The translations under genes and the position numbers were made by a program. Positions 7,739 to 16,938 of a stretch of DNA of 28,627 nt are shown piece after piece. The notes beneath the pieces are model-generated. The model had not been told where the DNA came from. It saw only the letters and a program-made list of their open reading frames with translations, and did no database searches. Origin of the DNA: Caryophanales bacterium (GTDB lineage Bacteria; Bacillota_I; Bacilli_A; RFN20; CAG-288); NCBI GenBank assembly GCA_021621525.1, contig JAJVUU010000021.1, positions 1-28,627 on the forward strand, in the 5' to 3' direction. Numbering within the stretch: position 1 is the stretch's first letter; every line of letters begins with the position of its first letter.

Positions 7739-9060
7739 TGTTATCCCACTTCTATTCATATAGCGTCATCGTGGGAATGTGTTCCTTTCTTTTGACTTTC
7801 TTTTTCTCTTGTTCGGTCAAGAAACGGAACCACTTTGCCCTCCGTGTCTCCTTGTCCGTGCTTGCGGTCTATTTTGCCTTGGTCGGCACGAATGCCATTC
7901 CGAGACTCCTTCCTCTCCTTCTCTGGACGACAATAACCTATGCGGCTTCCACCATCTATTCGGCCCTGGCTGCCTATTGCTGCTTCCAGATGAAGTTCGT
8001 AGCAGCATTGTTCCTGTCTTTTGCCGCTTATACCTGCAGACACATAATCTATCTTGTGACGCAGATGTTCTACTTCATGCTGGCAGACCTGATTCCCGAT
8101 TTGGAAATTTCAATCTATATACAAAAATACGTCTTCGGCTTTGCCTTCTATGTCTTCTTTTCACCTCTTCTCCTTGGTTTGTACCAGGTCATCAAGAACA
8201 ACAAGGGAATCTTCCTGGTCCCTCCGCTTATGACTTTGATCATCAGCGGTCTTGCCATCCTTGTCGACATCATCTTCAACTGCTTCTCCTTGATGTATTT
8301 CAATTATCAGGAGGCGATTGTCAAATATTGGATGAACACCTTCAACGTCATTCTGTGCATCATGACCCTCATCATCATGTTCGGATATGCAAGGCAGGTG
8401 AACATCCAGTCCCAGATTGCCGTCATGAACCAGCTGGAATATGAAAGGAACAGGCAGTTTGACCTCTCAAAGCAGAACATCGAGATGATCAACGTCAAAT
8501 GCCATGACCTGAGACATCAGCTGAGGACTTTGGAAGCCATATCCGATCCAAAGATCCAAAAGGAGCTTGCCGACATCGAAGACAAGCTGAGAATCTATGA
8601 TACGAGGGTCAAAACCGGAAACGAAACGCTGGATATTCTTTTAAGCGAGAAGTCCCTCTTCTGCCATAAGAACAACGTCATCCTGGATTGCATCATCGAC
8701 GGGAAGCAGATTGATTTCCTTTCCCAGAATGAAATCACCTCCCTGTTTGGAAACATCGTCGACAATGCCATCGAGTCCATGTTGAAGATCAAGAATGAGA
8801 AGAAGCGTATCATCACTCTGAAAATCTTCAAATCCCATGGAGGCGTCTATATCACGGAAGACAATCCCTACGAAGGAGAACTCAACGTCAAGGGTGGAAG
8901 GATACTGACGGACAAGAAAGACAGCCAGTATCACGGATTCGGTCTGGTCTCCATCAAGAAGACCGTCGACCGGTATGATGGCGTGATGAAGATCACCACC
9001 GACGACGGCATCTTCCGGCTTCAGATTTTCTTCCCCACAGACAGCTGCCATCCATCATAG
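7738..9060 (+). CDS. GHKL-domain sensor histidine kinase
   Basis: A 440-residue sensor kinase partner of the LytTR regulator; its ATG shares a base with the regulator stop. About six membrane helices fill the first 210 residues, as in AgrC-like HPK10 kinases. A linker helix then leads to the phospho-acceptor region CHDLRHQL (His near residue 256). The ATP-binding GHKL domain has the N box LFGNIVDNAIES (near 339), an atypical G1 region EDNPYEG, and the G2 box GFGLVSIKK (near 400). The extracellular sensing region is short, as expected for membrane-embedded sensing of a peptide or envelope signal. The operon ends in a strong terminator just before the glycosidase cluster. Confidence 0.88.
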   Translation: MLSHFYSYSVIVGMCSFLLTFFFSCSVKKRNHFALRVSLSVLAVYFALVGTNAIPRLLPLLLWTTITYAASTIYSALAAYCCFQMKFVAALFLSFAAYTCRHIIYLVTQMFYFMLADLIPDLEISIYIQKYVFGFAFYVFFSPLLLGLYQVIKNNKGIFLVPPLMTLIISGLAILVDIIFNCFSLMYFNYQEAIVKYWMNTFNVILCIMTLIIMFGYARQVNIQSQIAVMNQLEYERNRQFDLSKQNIEMINVKCHDLRHQLRTLEAISDPKIQKELADIEDKLRIYDTRVKTGNETLDILLSEKSLFCHKNNVILDCIIDGKQIDFLSQNEITSLFGNIVDNAIESMLKIKNEKKRIITLKIFKSHGGVYITEDNPYEGELNVKGGRILTDKKDSQYHGFGLVSIKKTVDRYDGVMKITTDDGIFRLQIFFPTDSCHPS

Positions 9061-9088
9061 ACAACTCAGGACCTCCTGAGTTGTTTTT
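9061..9088 (+). terminator. strong rho-independent terminator
   Basis: ACAACTCAGG and CCTGAGTTGT form a perfect 10-bp stem with an ACCT loop, followed by TTTT. It begins at the kinase stop codon. Confidence 0.88.
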
Positions 9089-9097
9089 CAAACGTAT

Positions 9098-9206
9098 CAC
9101 AAATCATTTTGTGTGCGCTTACATTTCTTTCAGGAGTGCAAGGTTAGGGCAAAAAACTTCAAGATTGAGGCGTTTGCGAAAAAGTGAATGCGCTTTCAAA
9201 TATACT
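9098..9206 (+). promoter_or_regulatory. promoter-operator region of the GH3 cluster with cre sites
   Basis: Three elements are visible. CACAAA/TTTGTG is a 6-base inverted repeat at 9098-9113. TGTGTGCGCTTACA at 9110-9123 is a cre-like sequence with two mismatches. TGAATGCGCTTTCA at 9185-9198 is a perfect cre fit. The last ends two bases before TATACT (9201-9206), a likely -10. No good -35 lies at 17 bases, so the promoter may need an activator. The position of the perfect site predicts repression when a better sugar is present. Confidence 0.55.
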
Positions 9207-9277
9207 CTTCAAGACCTCAGGGAGGGAGAGATTCCTCTTGTCTGGTCATTTCCTAAAGATTCAAAGGAGGATCAAAT

Positions 9278-12200
9278 ATGGGAAAAATGAAGAGTTGTAT
9301 GTTGTTGCTCTCTCCGACACTTCTTGCTATGGCTCTTACTTCGTTCAGAGCTGGTGCAGCCACGCCTGAAGTCAAGCAGAAACGTTTCTACGTCGACTAC
9401 GACACTCATGAAGAGGAAATGGTCGATGCCAAGAAGCTCAACATCGAAATGGCAGCCGAGTCTTCCATTTTGATGAAGAACAACAATAACGTCCTTCCAT
9501 TCGACAACAGAGTCAAGAACGTTTCCGTCTTCGGCCATGCCGGATATGACTATCGTTCCGGTGGCGGAGGTTCCGGTTCTTCCGGTACGGATGCTGATGC
9601 GACCATCACGAACTCTCTCGAGAAGGCCGGCCTCAAGGTCAATCCGAAGCTCATGGCCTTCAACAAGGACTGGGCTGACAACCATGCCGTCACTTCCGGC
9701 TCCGGCTTCTTCGCTTCCAAGAGCGTTTCCGAAATGCCTACTTCCTTCCTCGAACCGGTCGAAGGAACCTATCAGCTTTACCATGATGCAGCCATCATCG
9801 TCATTTCCAGACCTGGCTCTGAATTCTCCGATAACAAGACCTATAACGTCCCCGGACATTCCAACAAGCAGGATCACATCCTCATGCTGGAAGACAATGA
9901 GAAAGCTATGATCAAGTACGTCAAGGAACAGGGCTTTGACAAGGTCGTCGTCCTCATCAACTCCGCTTCTCCTATGGAACTTGATCCGATCGTCAACGGC
10001 GAACTGGCTGACAAGGTCGACTCCATCCTCTGGATCGGCTATACCGGCCAGAATGGTATTCTTGCCTTAGGTGATGTCCTTGTCGGCAATGCCGAGCCTA
10101 GCGGAAGAACCGTCGATATCTATCCGAAGGACTTCAAGAAGGATCCGACTTGGTTCAACTTCTCCGATGGAAGCCAGGTCGAGACGACACTCGACAAAGA
10201 TGGAAAGCTTGTCACTACGGATAAGACCACCGTTCTTGGACCCGATGGCAAGGCCTATAAGGGATGGAACTCCAAGAAGAATGATGATGGAACCTTGGCT
10301 CTCGATGGTACCTCCTATGCTGAAGTCAGCTATGAGGAAGGTATCTATGTCGGTTATCGCTATTATGAGACCAGAGGCGAGGTAGAGAAGGGAACATGGT
10401 ATGATGAGAATGTCGTCTATCCGTTCGGATACGGTCTCAGCTATACCAACTTCGCTTATGAACTCGTGGATACTACCGGTGGAACCATCACTTCTGCCGA
10501 TCAGCAGATTGACGTGAAGGTCAAGGTCACCAATATCGGCGAGAGAGAAGGAAAGGACGTCGTCCAACTTTACTACAACAGCGACTACACCGAGGGTGGC
10601 ATTGAAAAGGCCAGCACCAACATGGCTGACTTTGCCAAGACCAAGAGCCTGAAACCAGGTGAATCCGAAGTTCTGACTCTTAGCCTGAAGGCACGTGACA
10701 TGGCCGACTTTGACTATAACGATGCCAACGGCAATGGATTCAAAGGCTACGAACTGGAAGCCGGTAACTATGAGCTTTCCGTCAAGAGCGATTCCCATAC
10801 CGTATTGAAGGACAACAAGTCCCACAATGACATGAAGGTCAACTATACCGTCAACGAGAATGCATCTGCTGCATCCAAGACGGCAACCAAGGGAAAGACC
10901 GGCATTCTTGTCGAGAACAGTGCCAAGACTGGAAAGAAGATTGAAGCCTGGTTCTCTCAGGATGACGAATACAACACCAACAAGGTCGGTGTCACCGTCA
11001 AGGATGCTGAAACAAAGCAAGGTATCACCTATCTCTCCAGAGCTGACTTTGCCGGTACCTTCCCCAAGGCTCCTACCAAGGATGACTTGACCTACAACCA
11101 GAAAACGTTGGACTTCCTCAATGGACAGGGCGAAGACTATGCCTATGAAGACAAGGAAACCGATCCTTGGTATGTCAAGGAAGCCGGTAAGACCTGGAAG
11201 CAGCTCACCGATGCCGAAGCAAAGGCCAAGCCGACTGCCAAAGACAGAGGCATCGACCTCAATACCATGATTGGCAAGGATATCGACAATGAAGGCTGGG
11301 ATAACATCCTCAACAACCTCTCTTATGAGGAAATGGTTGCCTATCTTTCCGGCAACAGCCGTAAGATGAACGCCCTTGCCGGTATCGGAAAACTTGCCGA
11401 AGTCGACAACGATGGTCCTGCCCAGCTCAAGGGTGGATCCAAGGGAAGCGGTGTCGCCTGGGTCAGTGAAGTCAATATCGCCAGCACCTACAACAAGGAA
11501 CTTGCCTATCGTCAGGGTGTCATGGTCGGTAACGACGGTCTCTTCGTCGGTGTCAACGGCTGGTATGGTCCTGCCACCGATACGCATCGTTCTCCTCTCT
11601 CCGGACGTAACTTCGAATATTATTCCCAGGATGGTATCCAGGGCGGAAAGATTGCCGCTGAAGTCATCAAGGGTGTCCAGAGCAAGGGTATGCACGTCTA
11701 TCTCAAGCACTTTGCCCTCAATGATCAGGAAATGAACCGTGGTACTTCCGGCGGTCTCATCACCTATTGCAACGAGCAGGCCATGAGACAGATTTACCTG
11801 AAGAGCTTCGAACTCTGCTTCACCGAAGCTGATTGCAACGGTACCATGTCTGCCTTCAACAGAATCGGTCTCTCCAAGTCCGTCAACTATCGTCTGTATC
11901 ATAACATCCTCCAGGATGAGTGGGGATTCAAGGGTGTCTCCGATTCCGATATCGGCGGCAATGTCCAGACGATGTATGACTTTGTCAGATGCAATGCCTA
12001 TCCGATGGGAACCAACAGCCGTGCCGGCAATGAACTCGAAGGCGTCTATGACAAAGAGAAGAATATGGTCTTTGTTGCCAAGAATGCCGAAGAATACAAG
12101 AACAAGCAGCATACGCTTGCCAGTCCGACCCAGTGGTCTGCTGTCCGTGATACGGTAAGAAGATCTCTTTGGACCTATTGCAACACTTCTGGTATCCAGA

Positions 12201-13039
12201 ATGGCGTCAAGGTCAATGAACTTGTCGGAAGAAGCGACATCAAGGGTGCTGTCGGCGAAGCCATGAATCAAGACCTCTCCTTGACTGCTGCCCAGAGCAA
12301 CAATGCTCTTGAAGTCTCCTATAAGATCACCAAGGGTAATCTTCCGGAAGGTGTCACCTTCGCTTCCGGTAAGCTGACCGGTACGCCTACCACTTCCGGT
12401 AAGTTTGACTTCACCGTCAAGGCCACCATCGATGGTTGGATTGAGAAGGAACTCTCCTATTCCATGAACATCGATTCTGCCTTCTCTCTTACCAAGACCA
12501 CGACCAAGGTCGGCCAGGATTATTCCGACAAGGTCACAACCGAACTTGTCACGACCGATGCCGGTTACAACAACATCAAGTATTCACTCGTCGACGGAGA
12601 GCTTCCGGAAGGATTGACCATCGCTGAAGATGGTACCATCTCCGGTAAGGCTACCAAGGCCGGAAAGTACACCTTCACCGTCAATTGCTCTGCCTCCCAG
12701 GGTTCTGGATGGTTCGCAAGAAGATACAACTATAAGGAGACCTTCACCATCGTCGTCGAAGAAGACGCAGGCGGAGAAGTCAAGGACGAGACAGCTGAGA
12801 AGATTGCTGCCCTCGAAAAGGAAATTGCCAATCTGAAGACGGAAATCGGAAAGGGCAATACCACCGATACCAAGGCTTTGGAAGACAAAATCACCGAACT
12901 TCAGAAGCAGGTCGATGAACTTAAGGGTAAGTCTTCTTCCGGATGTGGTGGAAGCATCATCGCTGCCACCAGCGCCTTAGGAGCCTTTACGCTTCTTGGT
13001 GCAGCCCTTGTCATCAAAAAGAAGAAAGAAGATAAGTAA
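9278..13039 (+). CDS. cell-surface glycoside hydrolase family 3 enzyme, permuted domain order
   Basis: A 1253-residue secreted enzyme of the beta-glucosidase/xylosidase superfamily. A signal peptide (about residues 1-28, cut near AGAATP) is followed by the GH3 C-terminal domain (ESSILMKNNNNVLPF, GGGGSGSSG near 100, YVGYRYYETR near 356), an Fn3-like domain (about 415-525), and then the GH3 N-terminal TIM-barrel domain (about 650-960). That reversed order is known from rumen beta-glucosidases. KHFALNDQEMNR and GFKGVSDSD are present; Asp891 aligns with the nucleophile, though the usual following Trp is Ile. Two putative Ig repeats (about 995-1160), a coiled coil (1170-1215) and a C-terminal helix with a Lys tail anchor it to the membrane. 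The start follows AAGGAGG. Confidence 0.9.
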   Translation: MGKMKSCMLLLSPTLLAMALTSFRAGAATPEVKQKRFYVDYDTHEEEMVDAKKLNIEMAAESSILMKNNNNVLPFDNRVKNVSVFGHAGYDYRSGGGGSGSSGTDADATITNSLEKAGLKVNPKLMAFNKDWADNHAVTSGSGFFASKSVSEMPTSFLEPVEGTYQLYHDAAIIVISRPGSEFSDNKTYNVPGHSNKQDHILMLEDNEKAMIKYVKEQGFDKVVVLINSASPMELDPIVNGELADKVDSILWIGYTGQNGILALGDVLVGNAEPSGRTVDIYPKDFKKDPTWFNFSDGSQVETTLDKDGKLVTTDKTTVLGPDGKAYKGWNSKKNDDGTLALDGTSYAEVSYEEGIYVGYRYYETRGEVEKGTWYDENVVYPFGYGLSYTNFAYELVDTTGGTITSADQQIDVKVKVTNIGEREGKDVVQLYYNSDYTEGGIEKASTNMADFAKTKSLKPGESEVLTLSLKARDMADFDYNDANGNGFKGYELEAGNYELSVKSDSHTVLKDNKSHNDMKVNYTVNENASAASKTATKGKTGILVENSAKTGKKIEAWFSQDDEYNTNKVGVTVKDAETKQGITYLSRADFAGTFPKAPTKDDLTYNQKTLDFLNGQGEDYAYEDKETDPWYVKEAGKTWKQLTDAEAKAKPTAKDRGIDLNTMIGKDIDNEGWDNILNNLSYEEMVAYLSGNSRKMNALAGIGKLAEVDNDGPAQLKGGSKGSGVAWVSEVNIASTYNKELAYRQGVMVGNDGLFVGVNGWYGPATDTHRSPLSGRNFEYYSQDGIQGGKIAAEVIKGVQSKGMHVYLKHFALNDQEMNRGTSGGLITYCNEQAMRQIYLKSFELCFTEADCNGTMSAFNRIGLSKSVNYRLYHNILQDEWGFKGVSDSDIGGNVQTMYDFVRCNAYPMGTNSRAGNELEGVYDKEKNMVFVAKNAEEYKNKQHTLASPTQWSAVRDTVRRSLWTYCNTSGIQNGVKVNELVGRSDIKGAVGEAMNQDLSLTAAQSNNALEVSYKITKGNLPEGVTFASGKLTGTPTTSGKFDFTVKATIDGWIEKELSYSMNIDSAFSLTKTTTKVGQDYSDKVTTELVTTDAGYNNIKYSLVDGELPEGLTIAEDGTISGKATKAGKYTFTVNCSASQGSGWFARRYNYKETFTIVVEEDAGGEVKDETAEKIAALEKEIANLKTEIGKGNTTDTKALEDKITELQKQVDELKGKSSSGCGGSIIAATSALGAFTLLGAALVIKKKKEDK

Positions 13040-13051
13040 GCTATAGCTGTC

Positions 13052-13083
13052 ATACAATCCCAGTCCTATGACTGGGATTGTAT
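13052..13083 (+). terminator. long hairpin between GH3 gene and lipoprotein gene
   Basis: ATACAATCCCAGTC and its exact complement form a 14-bp stem with a CTAT loop. Only TTAT follows, so termination may be partial. Lying inside the apparent operon, it may lower downstream expression or protect the upstream mRNA end. Confidence 0.65.
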
Positions 13084-13110
13084 TTATAAGAAAAATCAGA
13101 GGGGGAAAAC

Positions 13111-13857
13111 ATGAAACTGAATAAATTATTATCGTTGATTGTCTTGCCGTTGATGCTTGCTTCCTGTCAATCGGGAAGTTCAGAGAGCACCAAGGCTTCT
13201 AACGAGCCGACTTCCGCGAAAACTACTGAGAAGGCCACATCCAAACCTGCCAGTGAAGAAGCACCGGCTTCTTTCGAGGCTGGTCCGACGGACTCGACCT
13301 TCACCATGGAAGCTGAATATACCAATCTCACCGGAAAGAAGGGTGCCGGATATTCTGGCGGAAGCAACGGAAAGGAAATGGTTCAGCAGGATCAGGACGG
13401 AGCTGCCAAGGCCTCCAACGGATACTGGCTCGGCTATCTCTATGTCACCAATATGTCTGTCGACTTCGTCTTCAACAGCACCAAGGCTGTCAATGATGTC
13501 TCTCTTAGTTTGAGACTCAGCTGTGAAATCAAGGATATCACCCTTACGTCGAATAATTACAAGGTTCAGGTCAACGGAACTGAAATCCAGGATTATGGGA
13601 CCATCACTCTCAGTGGTGCCTCGACTTCCGACAGCACCGGCTATGTACGTCCTTTCTCCACCCATAAGCTGAAGAAGAAAATCAACCTTGTCGAGGGTGA
13701 GAACACCATCAAGCTGATCACGGCCAACTCCGATGCGATGGGCGGAACCATGTATGCCACGGCTCCGATGGTCGATTGCGTCAAGCTGACGGATTTCCAG
13801 GACGCAAAGCTTACCTACAATCCGATTACCGATAATCTTTCCTTGTTTGAAGAATAA
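13111..13857 (+). CDS. lipoprotein with CBM6/CBM35-like domain
   Basis: A 248-residue lipoprotein. The signal peptide ends in the lipobox LASC with Cys19 as the lipidated residue. A Ser/Thr/Glu/Lys-rich linker of about 40 residues follows. The rest is a beta-rich domain beginning FTMEAEYTNLTGKKGAGYSGG, with GYWLGYLYV, NYKVQVNG and NLVEGENTIKLI; this pattern (EAE start, GG strand, the closing NTIKL strand) is typical of CBM6/CBM35 carbohydrate-binding modules. No catalytic domain is seen. Placed between two GH3 genes with a GAGGGGG ribosome site, it probably binds the glycan that they cut. The exact CBM family is uncertain. Confidence 0.75.
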   Translation: MKLNKLLSLIVLPLMLASCQSGSSESTKASNEPTSAKTTEKATSKPASEEAPASFEAGPTDSTFTMEAEYTNLTGKKGAGYSGGSNGKEMVQQDQDGAAKASNGYWLGYLYVTNMSVDFVFNSTKAVNDVSLSLRLSCEIKDITLTSNNYKVQVNGTEIQDYGTITLSGASTSDSTGYVRPFSTHKLKKKINLVEGENTIKLITANSDAMGGTMYATAPMVDCVKLTDFQDAKLTYNPITDNLSLFEE

Positions 13858-13880
13858 TCCAAGACGAAAGGAAAGACCAA

Positions 13881-16796
13881 ATGACTGTGAAAAAATTCTT
13901 TAAAAATATCGGAGCGAGGGTTTGGTTCATCGTTTCCTGTGTCTTGGCTCTGCTTCTCTTGGTGGTGAACATCGCCCTTGCGGTCCCTACCGTCAAGGAT
14001 ATGGCTGTCCTTGCCTTGGGAAGACTAAAGAGTACTTCCACCGGCGAAGAGTCTTCCGAATATTACAAGAAGACGACCAAGAGCAAGGATGAAGCCAAGC
14101 AGAAGGGTGATGAATTCAATGTGAATCTCGCCAGAGAAGGCATCGTCATGCTCAAGAACAGGAACAACGCCTTCCCGATGGATGTCACCAAGGATGGAAA
14201 CAAAGTCTCCATCTTCGGAAAGAATTCTGCCAGCATCGTCTATGGCGGTTCCGGCTCTGGTGCCGTTGACTCCAGCAATGCCAAGACCTTGTCTGATTCT
14301 CTTACGGCCGTCGGCTTTGAAGTCAACCCGACTTTGAAGGCCTTCTATGCCAACAATTCCTTATCCGGAAACGGAAGGCCGAGCAATCCGTCCGACCTTG
14401 ATTCCGGAAAGACCGTCGCCTTGGATGTCGGAGAGACTCCCTATTCCAGCTATACGGCCGATGTCAAGGCTTCCTATGCTTCCTACCATGACCTGGCTTT
14501 GATTGTCCTTTCCAGAATCGGCGGAGAAGGATTCGATCTTCCCAGGACTTCAGCCGAAGAAGGAAAACACTATCTTGAACTGGATAACAACGAGACGGAG
14601 ATGATCCGCAATGTCCTCGCTTCCGGATTCAAGAAGGTCTGCGTCATCATCAACTCCGGAAATGCCATGGAACTTGGCTTCTTGGAAAGCGGTGAGTTTG
14701 CCGATAAGATCGACGGAGCCTTCTTCATGCCTGGTACCGGAACGACCGGTGTCATGGCTCTTGGCGAGATCCTGACCGGAAAAGTCAATCCGAGCGGACA
14801 TACCGTCGATACGTTTGCAACCGATTTCACCAAGGCTCCGAGCTACCAGAATTTCGGTGACAACAGAGTCCATGACGGTGACAGATTCAAGATGGATGGA
14901 TCCGATGCTGATTATTATTTCGTCGATTACGAAGAAGGTGTCTATGTCGGCTATCGCTATTATGAGACGAGAGCTTTGACGGATGGAGAAGCCTGGTATA
15001 AGGAAAATGTCGTCTATCCTTATGGATATGGTCTCAGCTATACCGACTTCAGCTACTCGCTTGACAACAAGGATAAGCTTCCTTCGGCTCTTAGCAAGGA
15101 TAAGTTCACCGTAGACGTCAAAGTCCACAATGATGGCAATGTCAAAGGAAAGGCTGTCGTACAGCTTTATGCTTCAGCTCCTTATATCAGGGGACAGATC
15201 CAGAAGAGTGCTCTCCAGCTTGTCGGCTTTGCCAAGACTTCCGAACTGGAACCTGGCAAGGATGAGATCGTCAAGGTCGAAATCGATCCTTACTATCTTG
15301 CTTCCTATGATTATCGTGACCAGAACGACGATGGATTCAAGGGATATACCTTGGATAAGGGAAACTATCGCTTCTCCCTGAGGACCGATAGCCATACTGT
15401 CATCGATACGTTTGATATGAACCTTGCCGATACCATCAAGTATGAGAATGATCCTGTCACCGGAAATAGGGTTGAGAACCTTTACACTGGAAATCAGGAC
15501 AAATATTGGGATTCCGATTATCATCTACAGAGCATTCTGAACCGTGATGATTTCGAAGGAACGTTCCCGAAGAGCCCGTCCGGAGACGACTACAATCTCT
15601 CCCAGGCGGAACTGACGATTCTTCAGGACAGGAATCCGAACAACCCCGAGACTTATGAGATGCCGAATCTGGATGTTCCTGAGGAAGATCAGAATCTCAA
15701 GCTGTGGCAGCTGTTTGAAACCAACGACGACGGAAGCTACAAGCTCAACGAGTATGGAGTTCCCTATATCGAATATGACAATCCGAAATGGGAATCTCTT
15801 CTCAGCCGTGTTTCCTTGGATGCCATCAAGGAACATATGAACCGTGCTGCCTTCCATACCAAGGAAGTAACCGACATCGACAAACCGATGACTTATGAGA
15901 CCGATGGTCCTGCCGGCTTTGTCAACTTCATGTTCAAGAGTGAATTCTACGGTACTGCCGCCTATTGCTCCGAAGTCATGATTGGTCAGACCTATAATGT
16001 CGACTTGGCTCAGGAATATGGTGAGACGGTCGGCGAAGAAGGACTCTGGGGTGATACCAAGAAAGGATTCTCCTATTCCGGATGGTATGCTCCTGGCATC
16101 AACATCCACCGTTCTCCGTTCGGAGGAAGAAACTTCGAATACTATTCTGAAGATCCTCTCTTTGCCGGAAAGATGGCTGCTGCTCAGATCCGTGGATGCA
16201 GAAAGAAGGGTGTCTATTGCTTTGCCAAGCACTTTGCCTTGAACGAACAGGAGACCAACCGTCAGTCCAATGGTGACATCTCCTATGTCACCGAACAGGC
16301 CATGAGGGAAATCTATCTCCGTCCGTTTGAAATCGCCGTCAAGGAAGGAGACTGCACGGGTATCATGACCTCCTTCAACCGTATCGGCCTTCGCTGGACC
16401 GGCGGTGACTATAGACTGCTTACCACGATTCTCAGAAACGAATGGGGATTCAAGGGTGCCGTCATCGATGACTTCAATACGCCTGGCTATATGCCGGTCA
16501 AGCAGATGGCCTATGCCGGCGGTGACATCAACCTTTCCGTCACCCGTTCCTGGAACAAGGCTGACTATAATGATGCCAATGACGTCTATGTCCTGAGACG
16601 TACTTTCAAGAATATGCTTTACACCGTAGGCAATTCCAATGCCATGAACGGATATGGCGTCAATTCCGTCAAGAAAGCCGGTACTCCTATCATCACCATT
16701 CTCCAGATTGTCATCGATATCGCCTTCCCGCTCATCATCATTGCCTGGGGTGCTGTCGTATTCATCCAGTTGAGAAAACAACCTGAAGAGAAGTGA
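13881..16796 (+). CDS. membrane-anchored glycoside hydrolase family 3 enzyme, permuted
   Basis: A 971-residue paralogue of the upstream GH3 enzyme with the same permuted order. An N-terminal helix (about residues 13-35) acts as signal anchor. Then come the GH3 C-terminal domain (EGIVMLKNRNNAFPM, GGSGSGA, YVGYRYYETR), an Fn3-like domain (SYDYRDQNDDGFKGYTLDKGNY), and the TIM-barrel domain (HRSPFGGRNFEYYSEDP, KHFALNEQETNR). GFKGAVIDDF places the nucleophile at Asp864, with Phe where Trp is usual. A second helix near residue 940 leaves a short charged tail. Unlike its neighbour it has no Ig repeats or coiled coil, so its active site should sit closer to the membrane. The start follows AAAGGAAAG, 23 bases after the lipoprotein stop. 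Confidence 0.9.
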   Translation: MTVKKFFKNIGARVWFIVSCVLALLLLVVNIALAVPTVKDMAVLALGRLKSTSTGEESSEYYKKTTKSKDEAKQKGDEFNVNLAREGIVMLKNRNNAFPMDVTKDGNKVSIFGKNSASIVYGGSGSGAVDSSNAKTLSDSLTAVGFEVNPTLKAFYANNSLSGNGRPSNPSDLDSGKTVALDVGETPYSSYTADVKASYASYHDLALIVLSRIGGEGFDLPRTSAEEGKHYLELDNNETEMIRNVLASGFKKVCVIINSGNAMELGFLESGEFADKIDGAFFMPGTGTTGVMALGEILTGKVNPSGHTVDTFATDFTKAPSYQNFGDNRVHDGDRFKMDGSDADYYFVDYEEGVYVGYRYYETRALTDGEAWYKENVVYPYGYGLSYTDFSYSLDNKDKLPSALSKDKFTVDVKVHNDGNVKGKAVVQLYASAPYIRGQIQKSALQLVGFAKTSELEPGKDEIVKVEIDPYYLASYDYRDQNDDGFKGYTLDKGNYRFSLRTDSHTVIDTFDMNLADTIKYENDPVTGNRVENLYTGNQDKYWDSDYHLQSILNRDDFEGTFPKSPSGDDYNLSQAELTILQDRNPNNPETYEMPNLDVPEEDQNLKLWQLFETNDDGSYKLNEYGVPYIEYDNPKWESLLSRVSLDAIKEHMNRAAFHTKEVTDIDKPMTYETDGPAGFVNFMFKSEFYGTAAYCSEVMIGQTYNVDLAQEYGETVGEEGLWGDTKKGFSYSGWYAPGINIHRSPFGGRNFEYYSEDPLFAGKMAAAQIRGCRKKGVYCFAKHFALNEQETNRQSNGDISYVTEQAMREIYLRPFEIAVKEGDCTGIMTSFNRIGLRWTGGDYRLLTTILRNEWGFKGAVIDDFNTPGYMPVKQMAYAGGDINLSVTRSWNKADYNDANDVYVLRRTFKNMLYTVGNSNAMNGYGVNSVKKAGTPIITILQIVIDIAFPLIIIAWGAVVFIQLRKQPEEK

Positions 16797-16864
16797 TTCC
16801 TTTTGTGGGAATCTGTCGATAAGAAACTATAAACGAAATCATCCGCTGGATGGTTTTGAAATCT

Positions 16865-16905
16865 AAAAAGAGGCACGGATGGTTAAACCATCTATGCCCC
16901 TTTTT
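16865..16905. terminator. bidirectional terminator
   Basis: An imperfect stem of about 19 bp with A-tract and T-tract flanks lies between the convergent GH3 gene and the reverse-strand gene. Both strands end in a run of T (CCTTTTT on plus, CTCTTTTT on minus). Confidence 0.75.
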
Positions 16906-16938
16906 GATGTTGTCAAGATGTCAGATGAATCCTTGCTT

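Noticed and set aside
10067..12271. Very long open frame (734 codons) on the minus strand inside the first GH3 gene
   Set aside because: The plus-strand gene has clear GH3 domains and codon bias; its C-ending codons leave the antisense frame free of stops. The antisense product has no recognisable domain.
15525..16781. 418-codon minus-strand frame inside the second GH3 gene
   Set aside because: Same antisense shadow effect; repetitive Ile/Asp/Gly-rich product with no family features.
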